Shown piece after piece: positions 52,016 through 64,000 of a stretch of DNA of 64,000 nt. The translations under genes were made by a program, and so were the position numbers. How positions within the stretch are numbered: position 1 is the first letter of the stretch; the number at the start of each line of letters is the position of its first letter. The notes below the pieces were generated by a model. The model was not told where the DNA came from. It was given only the letters and a program-made list of their open reading frames with translations, and ran no database searches. Origin of the DNA: Williamsia sp. CHRR-6 (GTDB lineage Bacteria > Actinomycetota > Actinomycetes > Mycobacteriales > Mycobacteriaceae); assembly GCF_018474015.1 (NCBI RefSeq), contig NZ_JAHCSG010000005.1, forward strand, positions 124,001-188,000. Reading direction: 5' to 3'.

Positions 52016-53137
52016 GTGACCACCGACACCTCCACCACCACTGTTGACCATGCCGTTCGGCGAGCCGCGCTGCGTACCCACCTGCAGCACATCGGGGCCG
52101 ATGTCGCCCTGGTCAGCGATCTGACCAACGTCCGTTACCTCTCCGGTTTCACCGGATCGAACGCCGCGGTGCTCGTCGACGCCACCGAGGCCGACGCCGA
52201 TCGGATCAGCACCGATGGCCGCTACACCACCCAGGTCGCTGAGCAGGCCCCGGATCTTCCGGTGATCCTCGGGCGAAACTGTCCGGCGGTGCTGCTCGAG
52301 CACCTCGCCACCCGCGGGCTGACGGTGGCGGTGGAGGAGCACGTGCTGTCGGTGTCGGCGTGGCGGGCGCTCGAGGCCGCCGCCACGGCCGCGGCGCCGC
52401 CCACCCGACTCGTCGACCTCGGGTCGGCGGTGGAGCGACTGCGGTCGGTCAAGGACGAGGTTGAGATCGGATTGCTGCGTGCCGCGTGCGCGGTGGCCGA
52501 CGACGCGCTGGCCGCGATCATCGAGCGGGGCGTCATCGCCCCCGGTGCCACCGAACGTCAGGTGGCACGCACGTTGGAGTGGGAGATGTTCGCGCGTGGG
52601 GCGCAGGCCATCTCGTTCGAGACCATCGTCGCCGCGGGCGCCCATTCGGCTGTGCCGCATCACCGCCCCACCGACGCAGTGTTGGTCGAGGGCGATTTCG
52701 TCAAGCTCGACTTCGGCGCTGTCGTGGGTGGCTACCACTCGGACATGACACGCACCTTCGTGCTGGGCGCGGCAGCGCAATGGCAACGCGACATCTACGA
52801 CCTGGTGGCCACGGCGCAGGCCGCGGGGCGGGCGGCGTTGGCGCCCGGTGCCGATCTGGCGGCGGTGGATGCGGCCGCGCGGTCGGTGATCGATGCCGCC
52901 GGACACGCCGACCACTACGTCCACGGCCTCGGACACGGGGTGGGACTGCAGATCCACGAAGCGCCGTCGATCGGGAAAACCGCAGTTGGTACACTGCCTT
53001 CCGGTGCGGCTGTCACCGTCGAACCCGGTGTGTATCTACCCGGACGAGGCGGGGTCCGCATCGAGGACACCCTGGTGGTGCGGGCGGGATCGCCCGAGCT
53101 GCTGACAACCACCGACACATCATTTTCCGTCATCTGA
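52016..53137 (+). CDS. pepQ: M24-family aminopeptidase P / Xaa-Pro dipeptidase
   Basis: A 373-residue two-domain metallopeptidase. The N-terminal creatinase-like domain contains NVRYLSGFTGSNAAVLV; the C-terminal pita-bread domain shows the dimetal ligands D and D in VKLDFGAVVGGYHSDMTRTF, H in GLGHGVGLQIHE and E in VTVEPGVYLPG. It removes N-terminal residues before proline or splits X-Pro dipeptides. Position before efp is conserved in actinobacteria; both proteins handle proline-containing substrates, though no direct link is known. GTG 52016. Confidence 0.92.
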   Translation: MTTDTSTTTVDHAVRRAALRTHLQHIGADVALVSDLTNVRYLSGFTGSNAAVLVDATEADADRISTDGRYTTQVAEQAPDLPVILGRNCPAVLLEHLATRGLTVAVEEHVLSVSAWRALEAAATAAAPPTRLVDLGSAVERLRSVKDEVEIGLLRAACAVADDALAAIIERGVIAPGATERQVARTLEWEMFARGAQAISFETIVAAGAHSAVPHHRPTDAVLVEGDFVKLDFGAVVGGYHSDMTRTFVLGAAAQWQRDIYDLVATAQAAGRAALAPGADLAAVDAAARSVIDAAGHADHYVHGLGHGVGLQIHEAPSIGKTAVGTLPSGAAVTVEPGVYLPGRGGVRIEDTLVVRAGSPELLTTTDTSFSVI

Positions 53138-53197
53138 GCGCGCCCGCGCACTCGTCGATGACGCTGCGCCCGGACGCCGGGTGAGAGGAACGAACAC

Positions 53198-53761
53198 GTG
53201 GCCAGTACCGCAGACTTCAAGAACGGGCTCGTGCTCCGGATGGACGACCAGCTGTGGCAGATCCAGGAGTTCCAGCACGTCAAGCCCGGCAAGGGACCTG
53301 CGTTCGTGCGCACCAAGATCAAGAACGTGCTCTCGGGCAAGATCGTCGACAAGACGTTCAACGCCGGCGTGAAGGTGGAGACCGCGACGGTGGACCGGCG
53401 CGACATGACCTTCCTTTACAACGACGGCACCGATTACGTGTTCATGGACTCGGAGAACTACGAACAGGTCTCGATCTCTCCGGAGACACTCGGCGACGGC
53501 TCGAAGTTCCTGCTCGAGAACATGAAGGTGCAGGTCGCCATGCACGACGGCACCCCCCTCTACGTCGAGTTGCCGGTCACCGTGGAGGTGCTGGTGGCCC
53601 AGACCGATCCAGGTGTGCAGGGGGATCGCTCCACCGGCGGCACCAAGCCCGCCACTCTGGAGACCGGCGCGGAGATCCAGGTCCCGCTGTTCATCAACAC
53701 CGGTGACAAGCTCAAGGTCGACTCGCGTGACGGGAACTACCTCGGTCGTGTGAACTCGTGA
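53198..53761 (+). CDS. efp: Translation elongation factor P
   Basis: A 187-residue three-domain tRNA mimic that rescues ribosomes stalled at polyproline. Domain I has [12 protein letters not shown] with the tip lysine K32, and domain III ends [17 protein letters not shown]. No EpmA or earP partner is seen, which fits actinobacterial EF-P that acts without modification. AGAGGA upstream serves GTG 53198. Confidence 0.96.
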   Translation: MASTADFKNGLVLRMDDQLWQIQEFQHVKPGKGPAFVRTKIKNVLSGKIVDKTFNAGVKVETATVDRRDMTFLYNDGTDYVFMDSENYEQVSISPETLGDGSKFLLENMKVQVAMHDGTPLYVELPVTVEVLVAQTDPGVQGDRSTGGTKPATLETGAEIQVPLFINTGDKLKVDSRDGNYLGRVNS

Positions 53762-53794
53762 GCCGTCGGTGGAACTGATCGACCGGGGGTGGTT

Positions 53795-54271
53795 GTGAAA
53801 CAGCCCGGCACCCGACACAAGGCTCGTCGCCGCGCCGTGGACCTGCTCTTCGAGGCCGAGGCCAGGGGTGTGTCGCCGGCCGAGTTGATCGATCAGCGGC
53901 GCGAGCTCTTCCGACACGACGACACCTTCGGCGACATCCACGACTACACCGCGCAGGTGATCGGCGGGATCGTCGCCGACGGTGATCAGGTCGACGCCGT
54001 GCTCAGCTCACACCTGCGGGAGTGGACGCTGGTGCGGCTGCCCGCCGTCGACCGCGCCATCCTGCGGCTGGCCACCTGGGAGCTTTTCCACACCGACGAC
54101 GTACCGCCCGCAGTGGTCGTCGACGAGGCGGTCTCGCTGGCCAAGGAACTCTCCACCGACGACTCCCCGGCCTTCGTCAACGGGGTATTGGGTCGGATGG
54201 TGGGCTTGGCCCCGCAGGTCCGAGCAGCGGTGCGCGCCGAGCCGGTCGCCAAACCGGTCACCGACGCCTGA
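53795..54271 (+). CDS. nusB: Transcription antitermination protein NusB
   Basis: An all-helical 158-residue protein that binds BoxA RNA with NusE in rRNA antitermination. It shows [19 protein letters not shown] at the N-terminus, [16 protein letters not shown] and [32 protein letters not shown] 53795 is chosen for its spacing from a G-rich stretch; GTG 53789 is two codons earlier and equally possible. The pyr leader begins within about 70 bases of the stop. Confidence 0.94.
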   Translation: MKQPGTRHKARRRAVDLLFEAEARGVSPAELIDQRRELFRHDDTFGDIHDYTAQVIGGIVADGDQVDAVLSSHLREWTLVRLPAVDRAILRLATWELFHTDDVPPAVVVDEAVSLAKELSTDDSPAFVNGVLGRMVGLAPQVRAAVRAEPVAKPVTDA

Positions 54272-54342
54272 GGGGCTCCGGGGGGTAAGGAGCCAGGTCC
54301 ATCCGGCTGTTAAGGTTTGACCGGAAAGACATCCTTTAACGA

Positions 54343-54368
54343 TCCGTCCTGTGAGGCGGAGAAGGAGG
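54343..54368 (+). promoter_or_regulatory. PyrR-binding leader hairpin overlapping the pyrR ribosome-binding region
   Basis: TCCGTCCTGTGAGGCGGA (54343-54360) forms a short CCG/CGG stem with the conserved TCCnGnGAGG loop seen in PyrR-binding RNAs of Bacillus and mycobacteria. The Shine-Dalgarno AAGGAGG (54362-54368) follows directly. In M. smegmatis PyrR is reported to repress translation at such a site when UMP is high. A possible -10 TAAGGT lies at 54311-54316. Confidence 0.8.
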
Positions 54369-54373
54369 TCGAC

Positions 54374-54952
54374 GTGTCGGAACCCGAACACCGGGCCGCT
54401 ACCTCGAGGTCCCTGCTGGACGCCGGCGATGTGCAGCGCACCATCGATCGGATGGCGCATCAGGTCATCGAAAAGACCGCATTGGGTACGCCGGAGGCCC
54501 CGCGTGTGGTGATCATCGGTATCCCCACCCGCGGCACCACCCTGGCCCGCCGGCTTGCCGACCGCATCGCTGAGTTCTCCGGAGTCGACGTCGGCGTCGG
54601 CTTCCTCGACATCACCCTCTACCGCGACGATCTGCGCGACAAACCCCACCGTGCCCTCGAACGCACGTCGGTTCCTGTCGGCGGGGTCGACTCGGCGTTG
54701 GTGATCCTCGTCGACGACGTCCTCTACTCGGGCCGCACCGTGCGCGCTGCGCTGGACGCACTACGCGACCTGGGCCGGCCCGCGTCGGTCCAGCTCGCGG
54801 TGTTGGTCGACCGGGGCCACCGCGAACTACCTCTGCGCGCGGACTACGTGGGCAAGAACATCCCGACAGCACGGACCGAGGACGTCTCGGTCCAACTCGT
54901 CGAGCACGACGGCGTCGACCAGGTCGTCATCGCCGAGGGGCGGGCGCGCTGA
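54374..54952 (+). CDS. pyrR: PyrR bifunctional regulator / uracil phosphoribosyltransferase
   Basis: A 192-residue PRTase-fold RNA-binding protein that senses UMP and regulates the pyr operon. The PRPP loop [13 protein letters not shown] has D114 and D115; basic residues around [10 protein letters not shown] and [10 protein letters not shown] may contact RNA. GTG 54374 has AAGGAGG 5 bases upstream. It overlaps pyrB by one base (TGATG). Confidence 0.95.
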   Translation: MSEPEHRAATSRSLLDAGDVQRTIDRMAHQVIEKTALGTPEAPRVVIIGIPTRGTTLARRLADRIAEFSGVDVGVGFLDITLYRDDLRDKPHRALERTSVPVGGVDSALVILVDDVLYSGRTVRAALDALRDLGRPASVQLAVLVDRGHRELPLRADYVGKNIPTARTEDVSVQLVEHDGVDQVVIAEGRAR

Positions 54953-55896
54953 TGCGGCATCTGCTCTCGGTCGCCGACCTCGACCTCGACGCCGCCACCG
55001 GACTGCTCGATGAGGCCGAGCGGTTCGAGCAGGCATTGACCGGGCGCGAAGTGCGCAAGCTGCCCACGCTGCGAGGTCGCACCGTGATGACGCTGTTCTA
55101 CGAGAACTCCACCCGCACCCGGGTGTCGTTCGAGGTGGCGGGCAAATGGATGAGCGCCGACGTCATCAACGTCAGCGCCTCGAGTTCATCGGTGGGCAAG
55201 GGCGAGTCGCTGCGCGACACCGCCAAGACGTTGCGTGCGGCCGGAGCCGACGCGATCATCGTGCGACACCCGGCGTCCGGTGCGGCGCACCAGATCGCCC
55301 GCTGGACCAACGAGGGCGGCACCGGTCCGTCGATCATCAACGCCGGCGACGGTACCCACGAACACCCCACGCAGGCTCTGCTTGACGCGTTGACCATCCG
55401 CCAGCGACTGGGAAGTGTTGCCGGACGGCGGATCGCGATCGTCGGCGACGTGCTGCATTCGCGGGTGGCGCGGTCGAATGCCCATCTGTTGGCAACCCTG
55501 GGAGCGTCGGTCGTGATCGTCGCCCCACCCACGTTGCTGCCGGTCGGGGTGCGTGACTGGCCGGTGGAGGTCATCACCGACCTCGACGCCGCTCTACCTG
55601 GACTCGACGCGGTGATGGTGCTGCGCGTGCAGGCCGAACGCATGAACGGGGGGTTCTTCCCGTCGGCGCGCGAGTACTCGATCCGCTACGGGCTCAACGA
55701 TTCTCGGCTCGCAGTGCTTGGTGACGACGCGATCGTGTTGCACCCGGGACCGATGCTGCGGGGGATGGAGATCGGGTTCTCGGTGGCAGATTCGTCGAAC
55801 GCGACGGTGCTGCAACAGGTGAGCAACGGCGTGCACATGCGGATGGCTGTGCTGTTCCGACTTCTGGTCGGTACCGACGAGGAAGGTGGGGCGTGA
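54952..55896 (+). CDS. pyrB: Aspartate carbamoyltransferase catalytic chain
   Basis: Condenses carbamoyl phosphate with aspartate. The 314-residue protein has [12 protein letters not shown] for the carbamoyl-phosphate site, [13 protein letters not shown] and a C-terminal [11 protein letters not shown]. No pyrI regulatory chain is nearby, as usual in actinobacteria. It overlaps pyrR and pyrC. Confidence 0.97.
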   Translation: MRHLLSVADLDLDAATGLLDEAERFEQALTGREVRKLPTLRGRTVMTLFYENSTRTRVSFEVAGKWMSADVINVSASSSSVGKGESLRDTAKTLRAAGADAIIVRHPASGAAHQIARWTNEGGTGPSIINAGDGTHEHPTQALLDALTIRQRLGSVAGRRIAIVGDVLHSRVARSNAHLLATLGASVVIVAPPTLLPVGVRDWPVEVITDLDAALPGLDAVMVLRVQAERMNGGFFPSAREYSIRYGLNDSRLAVLGDDAIVLHPGPMLRGMEIGFSVADSSNATVLQQVSNGVHMRMAVLFRLLVGTDEEGGA

Positions 55897-57200
55897 GCGT
55901 CTCCAACCATCAATTGTTGATCACCGACGTGCGCCTCTACGGCGAAGGCGATCCACTCGATGTGCTGATCGACGACGGCGTGATCAGCGCGATCGATACC
56001 GATCTGTCCGCCGGCGTCGAGGAGCACATCGACGGGCGCGGCGGTGTACTGCTCCCGGGCTTCGTCGACCTGCACACCCACCTGCGTGAGCCGGGCCGCG
56101 AGGACACCGAGACCATCGAGACCGGTTCGGCCGCAGCGGCTTTGGGTGGCTACACCGCGGTGTTCGCCATGGCCAACACCGACCCGGTCGCCGACTCGCC
56201 GGTCATCACCGACCACGTGTGGGCACGCGGGCAGGAGATCGGCCTGGTCGACGTACACCCCGTGGGCGCGGTCACCGTCGGGCTCGCGGGCACCCGACTC
56301 GCCGAGCTCGGGGCGATGGCAGCGGGAGCCGGGCGGGTGCGGATGTTCAGCGACGACGGCAAATGCGTGCACGATCCGCTGCTGATGCGACGGGCGTTGG
56401 AATACGCGACCGGTCTCGGTGTCCTCATCGCCCAGCACGCCGAGGAGCCGCGACTGACCGTCGACGCCATCGCGCACGAGGGCCCTACCGCGGCGCGCCT
56501 GGGACTGGCGGGCTGGCCGCGTTCGGCGGAGGAGTCGATCGTGGCGCGCGACGCGATCCTGGCCCGCGACGCCGATGCGCGGGTGCACATCTGTCACGCA
56601 TCCACCGCCGGCACGGTGGAGCTGCTGCGCTGGGCCAAATCGCACGACATCGCCATCACCGCCGAGGTGACCCCGCATCACCTGCTGCTCGACGATTCCC
56701 GCCTCGTCGGCTACGACCCGGTGCACAAGGTCAACCCGCCACTACGCGAGGCATCGGACTGTCAGGCTCTGCGGGCGGCGCTGGCCGAAGGCGTGATCGA
56801 TTGTGTGGCAACCGATCACGCACCGCACGCCGAACAGGACAAGTGCTGTGAGTTCGCTCAGGCCCGCCCGGGCATGCTCGGGTTGCAGACGGCGCTGTCG
56901 GTGGTGGCGGCCACGATGGTCGCCGACGGTCTGCTGGACTGGCGCGGCGTGGCCCGGGTCATGAGTGAGCGGCCGGCCGCGATCGTGGGCCTGCCCGACC
57001 AGGGTCGCCCGATCGCGGTGGGGGAGCCGGCGAACCTGGTGGTCATCGACCCCGACGCCGAGTGGACGGTCACCGCCGAGGAGTTGGTCAGCCGCTCCCG
57101 CAACACCCCGTTCGAGTCGATGACCCTGCCCGCCCGGGTGCGCGCGACCGTCCTGCGTGGGCGCGTGACCGCAGTCGAGGGAGAGGTGCGTTGGACATGA
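55893..57200 (+). CDS. pyrC: Dihydroorotase
   Basis: Cyclises carbamoyl-aspartate to dihydroorotate. The 435-residue class I enzyme has metal ligands in [30 protein letters not shown] and the catalytic aspartate in [11 protein letters not shown] 55893 overlaps pyrB by 4 bases, and the stop overlaps the next ATG. Confidence 0.97.
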   Translation: MSVSNHQLLITDVRLYGEGDPLDVLIDDGVISAIDTDLSAGVEEHIDGRGGVLLPGFVDLHTHLREPGREDTETIETGSAAAALGGYTAVFAMANTDPVADSPVITDHVWARGQEIGLVDVHPVGAVTVGLAGTRLAELGAMAAGAGRVRMFSDDGKCVHDPLLMRRALEYATGLGVLIAQHAEEPRLTVDAIAHEGPTAARLGLAGWPRSAEESIVARDAILARDADARVHICHASTAGTVELLRWAKSHDIAITAEVTPHHLLLDDSRLVGYDPVHKVNPPLREASDCQALRAALAEGVIDCVATDHAPHAEQDKCCEFAQARPGMLGLQTALSVVAATMVADGLLDWRGVARVMSERPAAIVGLPDQGRPIAVGEPANLVVIDPDAEWTVTAEELVSRSRNTPFESMTLPARVRATVLRGRVTAVEGEVRWT

Positions 57201-57796
57201 CCGGAGTGGTGGTCGTCGTGGTGGTGTTGATCGCCTGGGGCGGCATCGTCGCGCTGATGGTGCGCGGCTGGCGCAACCGTGGACAACGTCAACACGACGT
57301 GATCGGGGTGTTCCCGGAAGTGCCTGCCGACCCCGGCACGCTGCTGCTGGGCCCGGACACCGGCCTGTACGTGGGATCGACGATCGCTCCGCGATGGATG
57401 GATCGAGTCGCCGTCGGCGACTATGGCGACCGCGCAAAGTCTCGGTTCTCGCTGTATGACACCGGCGTGTTGATCGATCGGGACGGTGCCAACCCGATCT
57501 GGATCCCGCAGGAGTCGACCATCGCGATCCGCACCGAACGCGGTCTCGCGGGCAAGGTGATGTCGGCCGACGGGTTGATCGTCATCCGATGGCGACTGCC
57601 CTCGGGTACCGAGATCGACTCCGGATTGCGCGGTGACGACAAGACGCGCTACCCGCTGTGGGTGTCCCATGATCCACGGCTGGACCCAACACCCGACGAC
57701 ACCACCGCGGGTGGTCAATCGTCATCTACCGCAAATGATTCCACCGATCAGGCGCCGAGCCCCCGGGGCGGCGAGACGAGCGAGGACGAAAGATGA
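57197..57796 (+). CDS. Pyr-operon membrane protein (Rv1382-like)
   Basis: A 199-residue protein with one N-terminal transmembrane helix (about 4-22), an arginine-rich boundary and a soluble domain of about 130 residues ([25 protein letters not shown], then LWVSHDP) that looks beta-rich and PH-like. The C-terminal 35 residues are disordered. It overlaps pyrC and carA by 4 bases each. The same gene sits between pyrC and carA in M. tuberculosis, where it is called an export or membrane protein of unknown function. Its conserved, coupled place argues for a role tied to pyrimidine synthesis. Confidence 0.85.
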   Translation: MTGVVVVVVVLIAWGGIVALMVRGWRNRGQRQHDVIGVFPEVPADPGTLLLGPDTGLYVGSTIAPRWMDRVAVGDYGDRAKSRFSLYDTGVLIDRDGANPIWIPQESTIAIRTERGLAGKVMSADGLIVIRWRLPSGTEIDSGLRGDDKTRYPLWVSHDPRLDPTPDDTTAGGQSSSTANDSTDQAPSPRGGETSEDER

Positions 57797-58913
57797 CTCC
57801 AGCTGTGTTGGTGCTCGAGAACGGACAGGTGTTCTCCGGCAGCGCGTTCGGCGCCCACGGCCAGACGCTGGGTGAGGCGGTGTTCTGCACCGCGATGACC
57901 GGCTACCAGGAGACGCTCACCGACCCCAGCTACCACCGCCAGATCGTGGTGGCCACCGCCCCACAGATCGGCAACACGGGGTGGAACACCGAGGACGACG
58001 AGAGCCGCGACGGCCGCATCTGGGTGGCTGGTTATGCGGTGCGCAATCCCACGCGGCGCGTGTCGAGTTGGCGGGCCACCTCCACGCTCGAGGACGAGTT
58101 GATCCGTCAGGGCGTGGTCGGGATCGCCGGCATCGACACCCGGGCAGTGACCCGGGTGCTGCGCGAACACGGCTCGATGCGCGCAGGCATCTTCTCCGGT
58201 CCGGCCATCGCTGTCATCGACAAGCTGCTCGAGCGGGTGCGTTCGGCGCCGTCGATGGCCGGTGCCGACCTCGCACAGGAGGTGAGCACGTCGCAGGCCT
58301 ACATCGTCGAACCCGACGGTGAGCACCGGTTCACCGTGGCCGCCATCGATCTGGGGATCAAGACCAACACCCCCCGGATGTTCGCCCAGCGCGGGATCCG
58401 CGTGCATGTTGTGCCGTCCACGGTCTCTCCCGAGGCCATCTCCGCGCTGGCGCCCGACGGCGTCTTCCTGTCCAACGGGCCGGGTGACCCGGCCACCGCC
58501 GACGGTGCCGTCGCCCTCACCCGTTCGGTGCTGGCCGCCGAGATCCCCTTGTTCGGAATCTGTTTCGGCAACCAGATCCTCGGGCGGGCGCTGGGTCGTG
58601 GGACGTACAAGATGAAGTTCGGCCATCGCGGGATCAACATCCCCGTGATCGATCACGCCACCGGGCTGGTGTCGATCACCGCGCAGAACCACGGCTTCGC
58701 GCTCGAAGGCGAGGCGGGCGAGGAGTTCGACTCCGACTTCGGTCGCGCCCGGGTGAGCCACACCTGCGCCAACGACGGCACCGTGGAAGGCGTGGAACTC
58801 CTCGACGGTCGCGCCTTCTCGGTGCAGTACCACCCCGAGGCCGCCGCCGGCCCACACGATGCCGCCTACCTGTTCGATCGCTTCACCACATTGATGCAAG
58901 GAGCCCGTGTCTG

Positions 58914-58914
<1 letters not shown>
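57793..58914 (+). CDS. carA: Carbamoyl-phosphate synthase small subunit
   Basis: The glutaminase subunit, 373 residues, that feeds ammonia to CarB. The class I amidotransferase domain has the catalytic cysteine in [15 protein letters not shown] and the His/Glu in [13 protein letters not shown]. The N-terminal domain has [16 protein letters not shown] 57793 overlaps the membrane-protein gene by 4 bases and the stop overlaps carB (TGATG). Confidence 0.97.
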
Positions 58915-62233
<3,319 letters not shown>

Positions 62234-62237
<4 letters not shown>

Positions 62238-63088
62238 GCGATCCCGGGTCGCCGCGCCGTGATCCGGCTGTCCTCGACTTCGCCGCTCGACACCGGGCAG
62301 CGGTGGACGCCCGGGGTCGGCTGTGTGCGGGCATCGACCCGCACCCGCAGCTGCTGCAGCGGTGGGGACTGGGTGACGATGCAGACGGGCTGCGCCGATT
62401 CGCCGACATCTGTGTCGAGGCTCTCGGGTCGGTGGCGGCGGTGATCAAGCCGCAGGTCGCCTTCTTCGAGCGCTTCGGTTCCCGCGGTCTGGCCGTGCTG
62501 GAGGAGACCATCGGTGCCGCCACCGAGGCCGGTGCGTTGGTGCTGGCCGACGCCAAACGCGGGGACATCGGGACCACGATGGCCGCCTACGCGCACGCCT
62601 GGCTCGGTGCGACCTCACCGCTGTGCAGTGACGCGGTGACCGTGTCGCCGTATCTGGGGTTCGGTTCGTTGCAACCGGCGCTGGACCTCGCGACGGCGAC
62701 CGGGCGCGGTGTCGTGGTGTTGGCCCGCACCTCCAACCCTGAGGGCGGCTCGGTGCAGCTGGCTCAGACGGAGGGGATATCGGTGGCGCAGTCGATCATC
62801 GATGCGGTGGTCGCGGTGAACTCGGGACCCGCTGCGGTGGCCGGTGTGGTCGTAGGGGCCACGCGTGACCACGGTCTGGATCTGTCGGGTCTGCAGGCGC
62901 CGATCCTGGCCCCGGGCCTCGGTGCCCAGGGCGCCACTGCCGCCGACCTGGCTGCGGTGTTCACAGGCGATCACCGATGGCTGCTGCCCGCCGCGTCGCG
63001 GGAGATCTTGGCGCACGGACCGTCGGTGTCGGCGTTGTCGGCAGTCGCGGCACGCCTACGTGACGAGCTCGAGGCAGCCCTGGACTGA
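62234..63088 (+). CDS. pyrF: Orotidine 5'-phosphate decarboxylase (type 2)
   Basis: Makes UMP from OMP. The 284-residue protein has the catalytic [14 protein letters not shown] motif of the long, actinobacterial-type (PyrF type 2) family and [12 protein letters not shown] near the start. GTG 62234 overlaps carB. It ends the pyr operon; no pyrD is seen here. Confidence 0.96.
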
Positions 63089-63488
63089 ACGGCAGCCCTG
63101 GATCGGGTGGTCGGTGGCGACGATGCTGTCGTTCGCCCACGTCACAGGCGTGTGACGACACGCGCGGGTCGCAACGAATGTCTCACCGGCCAGGTGTCGA
63201 CCCACCAGTCACACCTGTCACGGGGGCTGGTCGGCGAGGTTTCCGGGTCGATGGGGTGCAATTTTCGTAAAGCCGTTGTGGGACAGCGTATTGCGCGCTC
63301 GGCGCCGGTCGCTCGGCGGCTCGGCCGGCTCGGTCTCGATCGGCGGGGTCCACGCCCTACAACACCGACACCTGCGCAGGTCGACAGGGGGTGGGGCTCG
63401 CAAATGCCTGCTCCCGTCGGTACGGTCGCAAGCGCTGCGCCGAACGCAGCACCGCAACGACTCAAGTTCTACGAATACGGAGGAACCC
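63089..63488. other. Long leader/intergenic region before mihF, no gene recognised
   Basis: 400 bases between pyrF and mihF. The mihF frame is open upstream to 63276, but the extension is low-complexity. TTGTGG near 63278 and an AT-richer patch around 63260-63295 (AATTTTCGTAAAG) are the only promoter-like signals. I see no terminator for the pyr operon. Confidence 0.5.
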
Positions 63489-63806
63489 GTGGCCCTTCCC
63501 CAGTTGACACCCGAGCAGCGCGCCGCAGCTCTGGAGAAGGCAGCTGCCGCTCGTCGGGCCCGTGCCGAGCTCAAAGAGCGGCTCAAGCGCGGCGGCACCG
63601 ATCTCAAGCAGGTGCTCAAGGATGCCGAGACCGACGAGATCCTCGGCAAGATGAAGGTCTCGGCGCTGCTCGAGGCCCTGCCCAAGGTGGGCAAGGTCAA
63701 GGCCCAGGAGATCATGACCGAGCTCGAGATCGCCCCGACGCGGCGTCTGCGCGGCCTCGGTGACCGGCAGCGCAAGGCTCTGCTGGCCAAGTTCGACCAG
63801 GGCTGA
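63489..63806 (+). CDS. mihF: Integration host factor, actinobacterial type (mIHF)
   Basis: A 105-residue nucleoid-associated protein, entirely helical, that bends DNA. It starts VALPQLTPEQRAAALEKAAAARRARAELKERLK and has the helix-two-turn-helix LLEALPKVGKVKAQEIM with C-terminal RRLRGLGDRQRKALL. It is unrelated to E. coli IHF. GTG 63489 follows GGAGGA at 4 bases and gives the length of the experimentally used mycobacterial protein; a longer start at 63276 is rejected. It precedes gmk as in mycobacteria. Confidence 0.95.
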   Translation: MALPQLTPEQRAAALEKAAAARRARAELKERLKRGGTDLKQVLKDAETDEILGKMKVSALLEALPKVGKVKAQEIMTELEIAPTRRLRGLGDRQRKALLAKFDQG

Positions 63807-63888
63807 GGTCAGCCATCTGCGACGACACCGTCCAGCGGCGCCACGCGGTGCCGGGTGTAGCAGCCCAGGCCGCTGCAACTGAGAAGCG

Positions 63889-64000
63889 ATGACCGCCGCC
63901 GAACTGTCCGTGGACCAGAGGGGCCGACTTGTGGTTGTGGTCGGTCCCTCTGCCGTCGGCAAGTCCAGCGTGGTGCGGCGATTGCGAGAACTGTTGCCAG
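63889..64000 (+). CDS. gmk: Guanylate kinase, 5' part only (gene runs off the window)
   Basis: The first 37 codons are present, starting at ATG 63889 with GAGAAG close upstream. The P-loop VVVVGPSAVGKSSVVRRL is that of GMP kinase, which converts GMP to GDP. The mihF-gmk order is conserved in actinobacteria. Nothing can be said about the rest. Confidence 0.9.
   Translation, partial: MTAAELSVDQRGRLVVVVGPSAVGKSSVVRRLRELLP

Noticed and set aside
54274-54294. Terminator between nusB and pyrR
   Set aside because: GGCTCC/GGAGCC forms only 6 pairs around a 9-base loop and no T-run follows.
63276-63488. Longer mIHF start
   Set aside because: The extension is low-complexity with tandem Arg/Ser, lacks a ribosome-binding site, and GTG 63489 has GGAGGA.

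Overview
The window looks like a chromosomal core segment of a high-GC actinobacterium of the order Mycobacteriales. GTG starts are frequent, neighbouring genes often overlap by 4 bases (GTGA or ATGA), and a phosphatidylinositol-mannoside cassette (PI-phosphate synthase, patA-type acyltransferase, pimA) is present. So are an mIHF gene next to gmk, a mycobacterial-type LexA box before ruvC, and a pyr operon with the actinobacterial extra membrane-protein gene. Gene order resembles Gordonia/Williamsia/Rhodococcus more than Mycobacterium, because nusB is directly joined to pyrR; the genus is an inference.

Layout. 1-960: the 5' part of a CobW-type GTPase gene on the minus strand behind a Zur-like box, three minus-strand tRNAs (Gly, Cys, Val-GAC) and a plus-strand tRNA-Val(CAC). 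963-6930: a small membrane protein, thrS, a HIT protein and the PIM-lipid cassette. 6966-7306: an unusual array of fifteen 22-bp repeats arranged as two inverted arms. 7442-12697: a LemA-like protein, vitamin B6 synthase genes pdxS and pdxT (separated by a PP2C phosphatase and a thioesterase), yebC and a SUKH-type protein. 12762-21570: SOS-boxed ruvCAB, yajC-secD-secF, apt and bifunctional rel. 21583-31243: a membrane cyclophilin, an MBL hydrolase, hisS, an ABC-F protein, two zinc-peptidase-type genes and aspS. 31262-40753: a DUF389 membrane protein and a transglutaminase / circularly permuted ATP-grasp / alpha-E cluster, followed by a kinase-like protein. 40759-54271: rarA, alaS, ruvX, mltG, aroE, a prepilin-peptidase-like protein, aroC, a fused aroK-aroB, an M24 peptidase, efp and nusB. 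54343-63088: the pyrimidine operon pyrR-pyrB-pyrC-(membrane protein)-carA-carB-pyrF behind a PyrR-binding leader. The window ends with mihF and the start of gmk.

How the genes work together. Most of the window is housekeeping: tRNA charging, nucleotide salvage and synthesis, the shikimate pathway, Holliday-junction processing, Sec export and the stringent response. Overlapping start and stop codons suggest extensive translational coupling.

The most unusual signal is a 22-bp repeat family with core GCGTCGANCGTGCC(G/C)AA. It forms the inverted array after pimA and recurs as a tandem pair between secF and apt. At apt the repeat pair lies between two copies of the apt start region, leaving a 25-codon coupled mini-ORF. 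Other points worth attention are the aroK-aroB fusion, which keeps an internal Shine-Dalgarno and in-frame TTG, and the uncharacterised amidoligase/transglutaminase cluster.
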